DNA from: Nitrospira sp.
Lineage (GTDB): Bacteria > Nitrospirota > Nitrospiria > Nitrospirales > Nitrospiraceae
DNA: 64,000 nt
Direction: 5' to 3'
Assembly (NCBI GenBank): GCA_036984305.1
Contig: BQWY01000001.1
Span: 4,113,501-4,177,500, forward strand
A program made the position numbers and the translations under genes. How positions within the stretch are numbered: position 1 is the first letter of the stretch; every line of letters begins with the position of its first letter. The notes beneath the pieces were generated by a model. It was not told where the DNA came from and searched no databases. It saw only the letters and a program-made list of their open reading frames with translations. Shown piece by piece: positions 35,423-45,203 of the stretch.

Positions 35423-36196
35423 TTAGATCGAGAACTCTGCCCAGAGAAACGTATGATCTGACGGGTCCTTCGCTCGCCTCGGCCCGACGTCCACTTCAAC
35501 TTCCACGCACTTTTCCAGCAGCGGTTTCGTCGCCAAAATGTGATCGATCCGCCAACCCTTATTCGCCTCCAACGAACTCGGCGCTCGGTAATCCCAAAAC
35601 GTGTACTGCTGCCTGTTAGGATAACGGGCGCAGAACACGTCCTCGAACCCCCATGCGAGCGTCTCCGCATAGGCCTTTCTCGCCGCCTCGTGGTAACAGA
35701 CGTGCTGTACATGCTTCTCCGGGCTATGCACGTCGATTGGGCGAGGGGCTACGTTCATGTCCCCGCACCAAAGGGCCGGCCTCGTGGGCGACAAATGCTT
35801 GTCGAAGTACTCCCGCAGGCGTTTGAACCAATTCAACTTGTATTGATATTTGGGTGAATCGATCTCAAAGCCTTGCGGGATATAGGTGTTGACAATCGGG
35901 AGACCGTCGATCACGACCCGCAGCAATCGAAAATCGTCTGATTCCGGCCCCTCGTGGAATCCATAACATACCGACTCAGGCTTCTGTCGACTCAGGACTG
36001 CCACGCCGTTATAGCCTTTCATGCCGCGGAACGTCACGTGATACCCGGTCGATTCGAACGGCATCAGCGGAAAATCCACGTCTTGGACCTTCGTCTCCTG
36101 TAAGCACAGCACATCCGGACTGTTCGCCATCAACCAATCCAAGACGATCGGCAAGCGTTTTCGGAGCGAGTTGACGTTGAAGGTCGCGATCTTCAC
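35423..36196 (-). CDS. xth: Exodeoxyribonuclease III (AP endonuclease)
   Basis: 257 residues from the GTG at 36196, which reads KIATFNVNSLRKRLP at the N-terminus as in the family. Catalytic motifs are present: LCLQETKVQD, GDMNVAP, and the C-terminal SDHTFLWAEF with the catalytic Asp-His pair. It repairs abasic sites and 3' blocks. The GTG overlaps the stop of the MscS-like gene by four bases (36193-36196), indicating coupling. The open frame extends upstream to 36433 but that part lies within the MscS gene and is not used. Confidence 0.94.
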   Translation of the reverse strand: MKIATFNVNSLRKRLPIVLDWLMANSPDVLCLQETKVQDVDFPLMPFESTGYHVTFRGMKGYNGVAVLSRQKPESVCYGFHEGPESDDFRLLRVVIDGLPIVNTYIPQGFEIDSPKYQYKLNWFKRLREYFDKHLSPTRPALWCGDMNVAPRPIDVHSPEKHVQHVCYHEAARKAYAETLAWGFEDVFCARYPNRQQYTFWDYRAPSSLEANKGWRIDHILATKPLLEKCVEVEVDVGPRRAKDPSDHTFLWAEFSI

Positions 36197-37044
36197 GCAA
36201 GTCCTTCTGCAGCGGCCGACTCCGCTTTCATGCCTGTTAAGAAACGCCGCAGAATGGCCTGTTCCGTGCGCGCGCGCCCCCGCACGGGTACCGGAAACCG
36301 AAGGACCAGGTTGATTCTCCCCGGCTGATCGATCTGGAGGGTCACTTTTGGCTCTGGATTCGGCGCTTCCATGAGATTCCTTTCCTCCAGATCGTGAAGA
36401 TAGGCTGCCGCATTCTGGATATACTCGGCACACTCGGCTCGCGCCGCCTCGGTCAAGACCCGCTCCCCTCTCTGCCAGTCGTCTTCATTGCGCATCGGGA
36501 CGATCGTGACATGAAAGACGTAGTCCTTCGAGAAGGTCTCGTTCACGATCGGTGCGGAGAAGAGCAGACTGTTGGGGAAGATGACCACTCGGCCCGTCGT
36601 CAGGTGCGATGCCTGTCCGGGGCCGATCTCCAGCAGAGTTGTGGCAAACAGGTCGTGATCCAGGACAATGCCGCGCTGTGTGCCAACCTGAATCCGGTCA
36701 CCGATGGAGTAGAATTTCGATCCCGCCCGAAGCGCGGCACCACTGACGCATAGAATGAGTTCCTTTGTTGCCAACACCAGGGCTGCGGCGATCGCGACCA
36801 GCGACACCGCAAAGGCCTGCAGCTCGTTGGCCCAGATCGCGACCATCCCCACGGCAAACAGCAGTAGCATGCCGTTGCGGATGTACACGACCCAGCGGCG
36901 CCGATCCTCGACGGTCAGCCCTTTTTGACTCGCCGCCCAGCGGACAAAGAGCGTTCGGAGCGCAAGAACCGTGAGGATTAACGCCAGGGTTTTGAGCCCG
37001 TCGATCAGCCAGCTTTCGTCGATGGCGGTTAGGCTCTCCGTCAT
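36193..37044 (-). CDS. MscS-family mechanosensitive channel-like protein
   Basis: 283 residues. Three hydrophobic segments lie in the first 105 residues, the last running into the pore-like helix (VSLVAIAAALVLATKELILCVSG) and the beta domain (YSIGDRIQVGTQRGIVLDHDLFATTLLEIG, then VVIFPNSLLFSAPIVNET), the standard MscS layout. The C-terminal part is alpha/beta. It likely relieves osmotic downshock or conducts ions at the inner membrane. Translationally coupled to xth downstream. Confidence 0.87.
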   Translation of the reverse strand: MTESLTAIDESWLIDGLKTLALILTVLALRTLFVRWAASQKGLTVEDRRRWVVYIRNGMLLLFAVGMVAIWANELQAFAVSLVAIAAALVLATKELILCVSGAALRAGSKFYSIGDRIQVGTQRGIVLDHDLFATTLLEIGPGQASHLTTGRVVIFPNSLLFSAPIVNETFSKDYVFHVTIVPMRNEDDWQRGERVLTEAARAECAEYIQNAAAYLHDLEERNLMEAPNPEPKVTLQIDQPGRINLVLRFPVPVRGRARTEQAILRRFLTGMKAESAAAEGLA

Positions 37045-37159
37045 ACGTGCGCACGACTCCCCGCACCCGACGAGTCGGCCGGTCGAGGCCCACGCATGGC
37101 GGCCTCACGTGGCCGGGCGCAAGACCGCTGCCATCGATCATTCCTACGGCTCAGAGCAG

Positions 37160-37609
37160 TCATGGATTACTTGCTTGCTCGGGCAAGCCACAGCGGTCAC
37201 GTTTCCATTCCTTGAGTAACTTCTCTTCATCGAACTTGAGCGTGTATTTCATGCAGTACAGCGTCGGGTGGATCGTCACCTCCTTGCTCTTGCCGACCAG
37301 GGCCCTGGCGCTGTCTCTTGCACGCTCCGCCGCCTTGCCGAATCGACCCCACGGATCCGTTTCTTCTTCGCTCATCGCATAGCGATAGGTCCAGACCGTT
37401 TCCTCGCCCAGCAGTGTGCTTTTCCTCGTGTGAGGCGGCCCCAGTTCCTCCTGTACTTCAGCCTGGGTGAGCTTATGCATGCCTTTGTCGAAATACGTAT
37501 CACGCCATGGCCGATTGCAACCGGCCAGGGCGACGAGGGCGACACTGAGGCACACACACGCGGCCGTCCATTGGGGCAGGCGTGGGTTAGGCCCAGAGGG
37601 TGTGATCAT
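37160..37609 (-). CDS. BamE/SmpA-like outer-membrane lipoprotein
   Basis: 149 residues with a lipobox-ended signal (ALVALAGC). The segment KLTQAEVQEELGPPHTRKS followed by ETVWTYRY matches the small SmpA/OmlA (BamE) fold. BamE proteins take part in outer-membrane protein assembly; whether this is the true BamE or a paralogue is not decidable here. The ATG at 37609 overlaps the stop of the upstream small membrane-protein gene as ATGA (37606-37609). Confidence 0.75.
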   Translation of the reverse strand: MITPSGPNPRLPQWTAACVCLSVALVALAGCNRPWRDTYFDKGMHKLTQAEVQEELGPPHTRKSTLLGEETVWTYRYAMSEEETDPWGRFGKAAERARDSARALVGKSKEVTIHPTLYCMKYTLKFDEEKLLKEWKRDRCGLPEQASNP

Positions 37610-37839
37610 AGTTGTGGCCGATCGGATCGTCCTCGTTGCGAAAACCGACGGGCCGTGCAGACCAGGGCATACGCTTGCGCGAGTAGGCCCGTCACAATGA
37701 GTCCGAGCGAAGTCCGCAACCAACTCGACTCTGGATGTTCGAGTCCGTACATGCCCGCGATGAATCCCAGAGCGATGGCGACAATCCCAACCGCTCGTGC
37801 AATGATCGCGGCATGTTTCAGATAGTCCGTCGAGGGCAT
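37606..37839 (-). CDS. Small two-helix membrane protein
   Basis: 77 residues from ATG 37839, with two hydrophobic segments (IIARAVGIVAIALGFIAGMYG and LGLIVTGLLAQAYALV) and a basic C-terminus. A GTG at 37878 would extend it. Its stop overlaps the start of the BamE-like gene by four bases, so the two are coupled. No family assigned. Confidence 0.65.
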   Translation of the reverse strand: MPSTDYLKHAAIIARAVGIVAIALGFIAGMYGLEHPESSWLRTSLGLIVTGLLAQAYALVCTARRFSQRGRSDRPQL

Positions 37840-37960
37840 TCCCGTTTCCGTTCCCGAGTGGATACACCCGCTAGGCACGCTACACCGATCTCACGGGTCG
37901 TGTCTACCGCCCCCCAGACCTCGGAACGTGGGATTTCGCACAACGTGGCCGCTCACGTCG

Positions 37961-38674
37961 TTACCGCGTCACAGCGGATGAAACGTCCGGCGGCGCAATC
38001 CGGATGCCCTGGGCTCGCGATTCCAAGGGAAGCGCTTCACTCTCCCGTCCAAGCGTCCGCAAAAGCGCAGCATACTCTTCCAGGCTTTTCGCGACGTCCG
38101 GATGATCCGGCCCCAGGGACTTCTCTCGCACGGCCAACGCGAGCTTGAAGTACGGCTCGGCTTCGCTGTACTTGCCTTGCGCCGCATAGAGCTGGCCTAA
38201 ATTCGCCATTGTCAGCGCGACTTCGTGGTGATCGTGACCAAAGATGACTTCTTTAATGGACAACGCTCGCTGCAGGAGCGGCTCAGCCTCGGCGTATTGC
38301 CCATGCATGCGATGGAGCACCCCGAGATTGTTCAACACGGCAGCCACGTCTCGATGATGCTCCCCATGTACCTTTTGATAAATACGGAGCGCCCGCTGAT
38401 ATAGCGGTTCTGCGTCCACATATTTGCGCTGAGCAGCATACACCTGAGCTAGGTGTGTCAGGGCTCGTGCGACGCGCAGGTCCTCCGGTCCAAAGGCCTC
38501 GGCCTTTTCCACGGCCGCGGCAAGCTGCCGTTCGGCCTCGGCATAGCGCCGCTGCCGTGCCGCCTGCTCCCCTTCCGCGAGCGCTTGCTCCCACGTCTGC
38601 TCGCTACAGGCCAGGAGAAGTAGCCCGCCCACGAGCGGGATCCAGCGACCTATCCACGGGCCGCGCAGGATCAT
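37961..38674 (-). CDS. TPR-repeat lipoprotein
   Basis: 237 residues. The signal ends at LLLLAC (lipobox). About four to five tetratricopeptide repeats of the kinesin-light-chain type follow, e.g. LTHLAQVYAAQRKYVDAEPLYQRAL, LNNLGVLHRMHGQYAEAEPLLQRAL and MANLGQLYAAQGKYSEAEPYF. It acts as a protein-binding scaffold, probably in the periplasm. The ATG has GAGG six bases upstream and lies eight bases after the disulfide-reductase gene, so the two are likely one transcript. Confidence 0.85.
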   Translation of the reverse strand: MILRGPWIGRWIPLVGGLLLLACSEQTWEQALAEGEQAARQRRYAEAERQLAAAVEKAEAFGPEDLRVARALTHLAQVYAAQRKYVDAEPLYQRALRIYQKVHGEHHRDVAAVLNNLGVLHRMHGQYAEAEPLLQRALSIKEVIFGHDHHEVALTMANLGQLYAAQGKYSEAEPYFKLALAVREKSLGPDHPDVAKSLEEYAALLRTLGRESEALPLESRAQGIRIAPPDVSSAVTR

Positions 38675-38682
38675 GCATCACC

Positions 38683-40080
38683 TCAGGAGGCGTCCTGCAC
38701 GCGCCCGACCAATTCCTCAGCCGGATAGGTGATAATCTCGGCCAAGGTCGGGTGGTAGTGTGGAATTCGTGTCAGATCGTATACCGTCCCATGATAGTAC
38801 ATGACCGCGGCCAATTCATGAATCAGCTCCCCCGCCTCCGCCCCGATCACCTGAGCGCCCAGAAGGACCCCTGACTTCGGTTGGCAGAGTAACTTCACAA
38901 ACCCGTGCGTACGACCGAGACACATCGCTTTACCATGATCGGCGAAGCGATAGGAAGCGGCCAGGTACGGCACCTTCTCGGCGCGGCATGCGGTCTCGCT
39001 CATTCCGAGTACCGCGACTTGCGGGTCGGTAAAGATCACTTCGAGATCCAGTCGGTGATCGAGGCGTTTCGGGGTTCGATCCGGGTGCAGGGCATTATAC
39101 GCGGCGATCTCCGCCTGCTGGATGGCCACGTGGACGCTCGCAGTGAGGCCATTCGCGTCGCCGACCGCGAAAATATGCGGCTGTGTGGTCCTCATGTCCG
39201 ATCCTACCGTTGGACGTCTTCCGTTCACCGTCACTCCGGCCGCCGGCAAGTTGAGCCCTGCCAGGTTGGGCTGTCGGCCCATCGCATGCAGAATCAGGTC
39301 TGCGGTCACGGAACGGTTCCGTCCATGGTGCGTAATGTGGACTGTCTTCTGCGCGCCCTCTGCGCTTACCCGTAGGAAGTCCGCTCGCGTCACCACGTCG
39401 ATGCCTTCCGTACGAAATACCTCTTCCAGCGCGTATCCGAGGTCGTGATCGAAATACGAGAGGAGGGCGTCCCCCCGCTGCAGAATGATCACGCGGGTAC
39501 CGAGGCGTGCAAAAAACTGTCCCAGCTCGGTGGCCACCGACCCACCGCCAAGGACAATCAATGAGGCTGGCTGAGCCCGTAGATCCATGATCGTGTCGCT
39601 CGTCATGTAGCCGGATTCCGCAAGACCGGGAATAGGAATCTCCGCGGGAATGGACCCGGTGGCTAGAATGAAGGCGGCCCCTCTCAAGACCGTTCCGTCC
39701 ACGCGGATCTCGTGGGGAGTCCGGAAGAGTGCCTCCCCTTCGATAAGTGTGAACCGCCCGTCTCGCAAGGATCGGATGCGATCATCGGCAAACTCGCGCA
39801 CCAACCGGTCTTTGCGATCGACGATGCTGGCGAGGTCGGCATGGACCTCCACCGGAGACAGCCCAAACTCCTTCGCCCGTCGCATGTCGGCAGCCAATTC
39901 CGACGATCGGAGCAAGGTCTTGCTCGGCATGCAGCCCCGCAGAATGCACAATCCTCCCAAGGGACCGTGATCGACGAGCGCCACTCGCGCTCCGGCGTCC
40001 ACCGCCGTACGCGCGGCAGCATAGCCGGCGGAGCCTCCGCCGATGATGATCAGGTCGAATTGCTGCAAGGTTGCTGACAT
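38683..40080 (-). CDS. Class I flavin disulfide reductase (dihydrolipoamide dehydrogenase/MerA-like)
   Basis: 465 residues. FAD site DLIIIGGGSAGYAAA at the N-terminus, redox pair CILRGC (C45, C50), NAD site LIVLGGGSVATELGQFFARLG, second FAD motif PHIFAVGDANG and the C-terminal HYHPTLAEI His-Glu pair are all intact. Members reduce dihydrolipoamide, mercury, glutathione or unknown disulfides. No 2-oxo-acid dehydrogenase or mer genes are nearby, so the substrate is open. Cotranscribed with the TPR lipoprotein. Confidence 0.9.
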   Translation of the reverse strand: MSATLQQFDLIIIGGGSAGYAAARTAVDAGARVALVDHGPLGGLCILRGCMPSKTLLRSSELAADMRRAKEFGLSPVEVHADLASIVDRKDRLVREFADDRIRSLRDGRFTLIEGEALFRTPHEIRVDGTVLRGAAFILATGSIPAEIPIPGLAESGYMTSDTIMDLRAQPASLIVLGGGSVATELGQFFARLGTRVIILQRGDALLSYFDHDLGYALEEVFRTEGIDVVTRADFLRVSAEGAQKTVHITHHGRNRSVTADLILHAMGRQPNLAGLNLPAAGVTVNGRRPTVGSDMRTTQPHIFAVGDANGLTASVHVAIQQAEIAAYNALHPDRTPKRLDHRLDLEVIFTDPQVAVLGMSETACRAEKVPYLAASYRFADHGKAMCLGRTHGFVKLLCQPKSGVLLGAQVIGAEAGELIHELAAVMYYHGTVYDLTRIPHYHPTLAEIITYPAEELVGRVQDAS

Positions 40081-40162
40081 GACCCCACCGATGCTCGTAG
40101 TCCGGACTCGCCGTGTATTCTACTCAAGTGACTGGATTTCGGCAGCGGTTTCTTTTAAGAGA

Positions 40163-40777
40163 ATGCCGGTGATCTCACGTGTCGGTTGGTTCACCCTCCT
40201 GACCTGCTTCCTGCTCTCGGTGATCCCCAGCCGCCCGCAGGCCGACTCCACGTTTCCAGGGATCCGACTTGGCACACAGGAAGTCGGCCTTTCGCTTGGA
40301 CCCATGCTGCCCTGGCGGGTCAAGCCGTCACAATCCACCAAGTTGTTCGGGGTCGAAGTGCTTCCCTCCTGGAGCATCACTCTCACCGACTCTGTGGGCA
40401 CCGGCTGGTACGAGGGTCAATTCCGTCTCGGAGCGGAACTGGTCCTGCTCTACACATACGAACCGGTCACGAGTGGCAGTGTCGGTCTCACGCCGAAGTT
40501 GGCCTACACGTTCACCGCTCTGGGACGCTGGCGTCCCTTCCTCGAAGGTGGCGGCGGACCTGTGTGGACCGAGCTAGGGGGACAGGTGCCCGAACAGCCT
40601 GCTGCGTTCAACTTTATCGTCATGGGTGGCGGAGGCCTTTCATATCTTGTCTCCCCGCAGCTGGCTCTGACGATCGGCGGCCGGTTCTATCACATCTCGA
40701 ACGGCGGCACTCGTTCGACCAATCGAGGTCTCAATTTTGGGTTTCCCTATCTTGGATTCTCCTGGTACCTCTTCTAG
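40163..40777 (+). CDS. PagL-like acyloxyacyl hydrolase / lipid A deacylase family
   Basis: 204 residues from ATG 40163: a signal peptide followed by alternating beta-barrel strands ending in an aromatic Phe (GFSWYLF), as expected for an outer-membrane barrel. The family motif FYHISNGGTRS shows the catalytic His and Ser. The Glu found 14 residues after that His in Pseudomonas PagL is Asn here (NRGLN). Likely trims lipid A at position 3 or is a related barrel of altered activity. Divergent from the disulfide reductase; the longer frame to 40043 overlaps that gene and is not used. Confidence 0.78.
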   Translation: MPVISRVGWFTLLTCFLLSVIPSRPQADSTFPGIRLGTQEVGLSLGPMLPWRVKPSQSTKLFGVEVLPSWSITLTDSVGTGWYEGQFRLGAELVLLYTYEPVTSGSVGLTPKLAYTFTALGRWRPFLEGGGGPVWTELGGQVPEQPAAFNFIVMGGGGLSYLVSPQLALTIGGRFYHISNGGTRSTNRGLNFGFPYLGFSWYLF

Positions 40778-41100
40778 CCGTGCGTCATCGTGTCCCTCAA
40801 AGGCAGGATGGCCCCCTCTTCTGAAATCTCTGGGAACGCCTCTGGGCCGTGCTCATCTGCCTTTTCCCGCTTGAGGATCCCAAGGGGTCTTGCTACAGTG
40901 CGGCTACGTATGACGCACATCCGTCGCCGCACCATCGACGCTCGACGCCGTTCCCCAATCACCTCGACGCCGACGTGCTCTCTGTCGTTCAGGCGCGTGC
41001 TCCACATGCTGCCGTTCGCAACGGTCTCTGTGATGTTATTACCGTGGAACTTGCCATGACCCAACGAGATCGTCAGCCGTCGCGGAAGGACGAGGGCACT
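40778..41100. other. Intergenic stretch, about 320 bases
   Basis: No supported gene. Open frames on both strands run through it, but none has a ribosome binding site or recognisable protein pattern. It probably carries the leader of the DUF1653 gene. Confidence 0.5.
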
Positions 41101-41322
41101 ATGACTACAACCATTAAGCAAGGCCGTTACCGCCACTACAAGGGGAAAGAGTATCGCGTGGTGGGGTGCGCTCGGCACAGTGAAACAGAAGAAGAATTCG
41201 TGATCTATCGCGCCCTCTACGGGAATCGTGAGCTGTGGGCGCGTCCGAAGACGATGTTTACGGAGATGGTCCAGGTCAACGGCAAGTCAGTACCCCGTTT
41301 CGAGCTTCTCGAATCCGCGTAG
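41101..41322 (+). CDS. DUF1653 small protein
   Basis: 73 residues from the ATG at 41101 (GAGG five bases upstream). RYRHYKGKEYRVVGCARHSETEEE, then YRALYGNRELWARPKTMF and VPRFELLE follow the DUF1653 pattern along the whole length. The family is widespread, short and uncharacterised. An ATG at 41056 would add 15 residues without family similarity. Confidence 0.88.
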   Translation: MTTTIKQGRYRHYKGKEYRVVGCARHSETEEEFVIYRALYGNRELWARPKTMFTEMVQVNGKSVPRFELLESA

Positions 41323-41374
41323 CACTTCCCCATCCCATGCTCTGCGTCCCGCGACGTCTCTTCACTGGTGCGCC

Positions 41375-41860
41375 CTAGCGTGTCAGATCGGTCCAGGTGG
41401 CGAAGCTCGCGGCCTGCCCCCGTTTGACGCCTTCGCCATCCACGACATTCCACACGACCGCCCCTTCGACGAGGAAGCGCCGGCCCGTCCGCGAGATCCG
41501 AACGCCCCGGTAATGGTCGATATATCCATCGCGCGCGGCGCGGTCGAGCATCTGCTCTCGTTCCGCCTGCTCCATCGGTTCCGCCGTGAGGCGCGATGGC
41601 GTGCGTGTGAGCTCTTCCCAATCCATTTCCCACAACTCCAGTGCCCGTCGATTGCCGTAATTCAGGATGGGATCGCCCTGCACGCCGTGCGAGACGATGA
41701 CCAGCTGGGCCTCGAAGACCGCCATCGCTTGGTCACGCGGTGTGCCGCCCCTTTCGATCAGATCCAGCCCCACCCAGTGTCTATAGCTGTCGAGTAACAT
41801 TTGGCACCATGAGACAACGCCGGGCTCAAGCCAGGGGGCATCTGGGGGATTCAGGGGCAT
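41375..41860 (-). CDS. MEKHLA-domain (PAS-like) protein
   Basis: 161 residues. The pattern LLDSYRHWVG, ILNYGNRRALELWEMDWEELTRTPSRLTAEP and YRGVRISRTGRRFLVEGAVVWNVVD is that of the MEKHLA domain, a PAS-related module also found in plant HD-ZIP III proteins. As a stand-alone bacterial protein it may sense a small ligand or redox state. ATG 41860 is used; a GTG at 41911 is possible. Confidence 0.83.
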   Translation of the reverse strand: MPLNPPDAPWLEPGVVSWCQMLLDSYRHWVGLDLIERGGTPRDQAMAVFEAQLVIVSHGVQGDPILNYGNRRALELWEMDWEELTRTPSRLTAEPMEQAEREQMLDRAARDGYIDHYRGVRISRTGRRFLVEGAVVWNVVDGEGVKRGQAASFATWTDLTR

Positions 41861-41946
41861 GATCGTACTGGGATTGAGATGACAACGGCCGCCGTGTATG
41901 CGTCCGTCCACTGTCCTAGCACGAGACCGGAGGAGGCTGCAACGGA

Positions 41947-42534
41947 TCAGTATTTGCGGAGGTGACGGGTGAAGAGTGGGGCACCAGACTTTCCAACCAG
42001 TGTGAGCACCACATCCCCGCGTCGGAGCAACATTCGACGAGCAAGATCAATCTGGTCGACCGTGAGGGTGCGACAGTACCAGGTCTCTGCGGGCTCCTCC
42101 GCTCCACGAGGCGTGACGGTGAGCAGGCCTTGGCTGTTTGCGGCCATTTCGTACCGCAAGTCTGTCGGCACTCTGGCAAGAATTTGTGCGGGCGTCTCCA
42201 GAAAGGCGGTGCGGGAATGGGCAGATTGCATCGTGCCTTCGTGGCCGAAGCGAAAGACCTGATACGGATACGCGTAGGGAGCATCGGTACGGGTAAGATC
42301 GCGACGGGACCCATAGCCCACCAGCTGCCATGTGCCGACCATGTCGGACGGCCTGCACAAGCGCGAGCCCGAACTCTCGACGTGGGGCAGCGCCGCGCCC
42401 CTGTACAATGTGGACTGGCGGACCACCGGCTCGGCTAACGTGTAGCCTGACCAGACACTCACCAGCGCCAAGCCCACCGCGCTCCGCAGCAGAAACCGCC
42501 ATCGATGCTGTGAAGAGACAGGTTGGATCAGCAT
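41947..42534 (-). CDS. Exported protein of unknown function
   Basis: 195 residues from ATG 42534, with an N-terminal hydrophobic signal (FLLRSAVGLALVSVWSGYTLA). The mature part contains LCRPSDMVGTWQLVGYGSR, a lipocalin-like or stress-protein-like opening, and YQVFRFGHEGTMQSAHSRT. No family is claimed. Upstream in-frame starts exist (TTG 42600, GTG 42549). Confidence 0.7.
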   Translation of the reverse strand: MLIQPVSSQHRWRFLLRSAVGLALVSVWSGYTLAEPVVRQSTLYRGAALPHVESSGSRLCRPSDMVGTWQLVGYGSRRDLTRTDAPYAYPYQVFRFGHEGTMQSAHSRTAFLETPAQILARVPTDLRYEMAANSQGLLTVTPRGAEEPAETWYCRTLTVDQIDLARRMLLRRGDVVLTLVGKSGAPLFTRHLRKY

Positions 42535-42657
42535 GGAGAGCACCGGCACGCGCTCATTCAACCCTAGCAAAAGACAAACGTTTCGCAAACGATGGCGCAA
42601 ATCGCGCGCTCGTGATCCGTCAGAGATTTGACAGGGTCCGATAAAGGCCAGGTCCTC

Positions 42658-42855
42658 TCACGCCGCCTTCCGACGGTTGGGACGTGCACGCCGGGCTTCG
42701 ATCATTCGGCACTCACAGAACGCCATGCACCGGCGGTCGATCTGGACCCACACAATAAGCGATCCACAATCCGGGCAGCCCAGAGGCTCCGACTCGCGCC
42801 AGATGGTCCATCGGGGAATGCGGATGGCATCGCCGTTGACATCTCGTGCTTTCAT
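42658..42855 (-). CDS. 65-residue zinc-binding small protein
   Basis: ATG 42855 with GAGG five bases upstream. It holds CPDCGS and a second pair CMAFCEC, so a zinc ribbon is likely, with a strongly basic C-terminus (RARPNRRKAA). No family recognised. It is divergent from leuC, and the longer open frame through leuC is not coding. Confidence 0.68.
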   Translation of the reverse strand: MKARDVNGDAIRIPRWTIWRESEPLGCPDCGSLIVWVQIDRRCMAFCECRMIEARRARPNRRKAA

Positions 42856-43011
42856 ATCTTCCTCATCGGCTGGGCGCGCGTTTGACTCAAGTCGACTGAT
42901 TGGGCCGGCGGGAGCGGGCTCTTGCATCGACGACCGACCCACCATGTATAATGCGCCTGCACATAAGTGTAGCACTTCGCAGAGATTTTGCCCGAAGGTG
43001 GAGGAGAGGGT

Positions 43012-44415
43012 ATGGCCGGACAGACCATGTTCGCGAAAATTTGGGACGCCCATGTCGTTCGGGAAGAACCGGATGGGACAACCCTTCTCTACATCGATCG
43101 GCATCTTGTGCACGAGGTGACCTCCCCTCAGGCCTTTGAAGGTCTGAGGCTCGCTGAGCGTCGCCCGCGACGGACCGCCGCCGCCCTTGCGGTTCCAGAC
43201 CACAACGTGCCGACAACAGACCGGCGCCTCGGCATCGCCGATCCAGTCAGTGCAAAGCAAATTCAGACACTCGAAGAAAATTGCAGGGATTTCGGCATCA
43301 CCATCTTCTCGATGCAGGACCCTCGGCAAGGAATCGTGCACGTGATCGGCCCTGAACAAGGCTTCACCTTGCCCGGCATGACCATCGTCTGCGGCGACTC
43401 CCACACATCCACCCACGGTGCGTTCGGGGCTCTGGCCTTTGGAATTGGGACCAGCGAGGTGGAGCATGTGCTGGCCACCCAGTGCCTGATCCAAAAAAGA
43501 CCGAAGACCATGGAAGTGCGAGTGGACGGGGTACTCTCCCGACATTGCTCCGCCAAGGACATCATTCTCGCGATCATCGGTCAAATCGGCACGGCTGGGG
43601 GGACCGGTCACGTGATCGAATATACCGGTGCGGCGATCCGCGCACTAACCATGGAAGGCCGGATGACGCTCTGCAACATGTCGATCGAGGGCGGCGCTCG
43701 AGCGGGATTGGTGGCTCCCGATCACCAGACGTTTCTCTACCTCAAGGATCGGCCCATGGCGCCGAAGGGCGATCTCTTCGACCGCGCCGTACGCGCCTGG
43801 AAGGGGCTGACTTCGGATGAGGATGCCGCCTTCGACCGACGCGTCGATTTGCGTGCCGAACGGATTGCGCCACAGGTGACCTGGGGCACAAGCCCGGGGA
43901 TGGTGGCGGGTGTGGATACCACGGTGCCCGACCCACAAGTGGTCGCGGACGAGGCAACCCGGCAGGCGACCGCCCGTGCGTTGGATTACATGGGACTCAA
44001 GGGAGGCACCCCGATCGAAGACATCCGCATCGATCGAGTGTTCATCGGATCGTGTACGAATTCTCGGATCGAGGATCTCCGTCTGGCCGCACAGTACGCC
44101 AAAGGCAAGAAGGTTTCATCCTCCGTCCGGGCCATGGTAGTGCCCGGCTCAGGGCTGGTCAAGCAACAGGCCGAGCACGAAGGGCTTGATCGCGTGTTTC
44201 GCGAGGCGGGTTTTGAGTGGCGCGAGCCGGGGTGCAGCATGTGTCTCGCCATGAACGCGGACGTGTTGCAGCCGGGCGAACGCTGCGCCTCCACCAGCAA
44301 CCGAAACTTCGAGGGTCGGCAGGGTGCCGGGGGGCGAACTCATCTGGTCTCTCCGGCGATGGCAGTAGCTGCGGCAGTAGAAGGACATTTTGTCGACATT
44401 CGTCAGTGGCGCTGA
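43012..44415 (+). CDS. leuC: 3-isopropylmalate dehydratase large subunit
   Basis: 467 residues. It isomerises 2- to 3-isopropylmalate in leucine synthesis using a [4Fe-4S] cluster. The cluster cysteines are visible in GSCTNSR and [29 protein letters not shown] and NRNFEGRQG are aconitase-family signatures. ATG 43012 follows GGAGG. leuD begins 56 bases later; leuA and leuB are not in the window. Confidence 0.96.
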   Translation: MAGQTMFAKIWDAHVVREEPDGTTLLYIDRHLVHEVTSPQAFEGLRLAERRPRRTAAALAVPDHNVPTTDRRLGIADPVSAKQIQTLEENCRDFGITIFSMQDPRQGIVHVIGPEQGFTLPGMTIVCGDSHTSTHGAFGALAFGIGTSEVEHVLATQCLIQKRPKTMEVRVDGVLSRHCSAKDIILAIIGQIGTAGGTGHVIEYTGAAIRALTMEGRMTLCNMSIEGGARAGLVAPDHQTFLYLKDRPMAPKGDLFDRAVRAWKGLTSDEDAAFDRRVDLRAERIAPQVTWGTSPGMVAGVDTTVPDPQVVADEATRQATARALDYMGLKGGTPIEDIRIDRVFIGSCTNSRIEDLRLAAQYAKGKKVSSSVRAMVVPGSGLVKQQAEHEGLDRVFREAGFEWREPGCSMCLAMNADVLQPGERCASTSNRNFEGRQGAGGRTHLVSPAMAVAAAVEGHFVDIRQWR

Positions 44416-44471
44416 ATCCATCCGGTCGGCTCGCGCATCTCAGTATCTGACGAGAAAAACCAGGAAGGCAT

Positions 44472-45095
44472 ATGCAAGGCTTTACAACACTGACAGGATT
44501 GGTCGCCCCGCTCGATCGGGTCAACGTCGATACCGACCAAATCATTCCCAAACAGTTTCTGAAGACCATCAAGCGAACCGGACTTCGCGAGGGCTTGTTT
44601 TACGACTGGCGTCGCAAGGTCGACGGCACTCCGGACCCGATGTTTGTGCTCAACCAGCCTCGCTACGAGGGTGCAACGATCCTTCTTGCCCGTGACAATT
44701 TCGGTTGCGGTTCTTCGCGCGAGCACGCCCCCTGGGCGCTGCTGGATCAGGGCTTTCGAAGCATCGTCGCCCCGAGCTTTGCCGATATTTTCTACAATAA
44801 TTGTTTCCAAAACGGGATCCTACCAGTGGTCCTGCGGGGAGAGGAGGTCGAGGTCCTCTTCACGGAGGTCAGCGCGCGCGAGGGATACCAGCTGACTGTC
44901 GACCTCGCCAACCAGTCCGTGACCACTCCGGACGGACAGACATTCCGGTTTCAGGTTGACGCATTCCGGAAACATTGCCTCTTGAACGGGTTGGACGCCA
45001 TTGGACTCAGTCTGCAGCACACCCAAGCCATCACGGACTACGAAACCCGCCGACGAGCCGAAGCTCCGTGGTTGTTTGCCGACCTTGCTCCTTGA
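44472..45095 (+). CDS. leuD: 3-isopropylmalate dehydratase small subunit
   Basis: 207 residues, the swivel-domain partner of LeuC. Motifs [28 protein letters not shown] and [17 protein letters not shown] are intact. A GGAAGG site precedes ATG 44472. Same transcript as leuC by spacing. Confidence 0.96.
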   Translation: MQGFTTLTGLVAPLDRVNVDTDQIIPKQFLKTIKRTGLREGLFYDWRRKVDGTPDPMFVLNQPRYEGATILLARDNFGCGSSREHAPWALLDQGFRSIVAPSFADIFYNNCFQNGILPVVLRGEEVEVLFTEVSAREGYQLTVDLANQSVTTPDGQTFRFQVDAFRKHCLLNGLDAIGLSLQHTQAITDYETRRRAEAPWLFADLAP

Positions 45096-45203
45096 TGGAG
45101 CAGGATTCGCTCGCGGGAACCCGAGCTGGCCGCATGCTCCTCAGCTTCGATTCTGTGATCACGTATAATATCCTCCGTACTGTTCTGACCGAGGACGCAC
45201 CCC

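Noticed and set aside
36197-36433. Upstream extension of the exonuclease III frame
   Set aside because: The family N-terminus starts at the GTG at 36196, and the extension lies entirely within the MscS gene.
42856-43611. Long minus-strand open frame opposite leuC
   Set aside because: leuC is unambiguous on the plus strand; only the last 65 codons, with their own ribosome binding site, look real.
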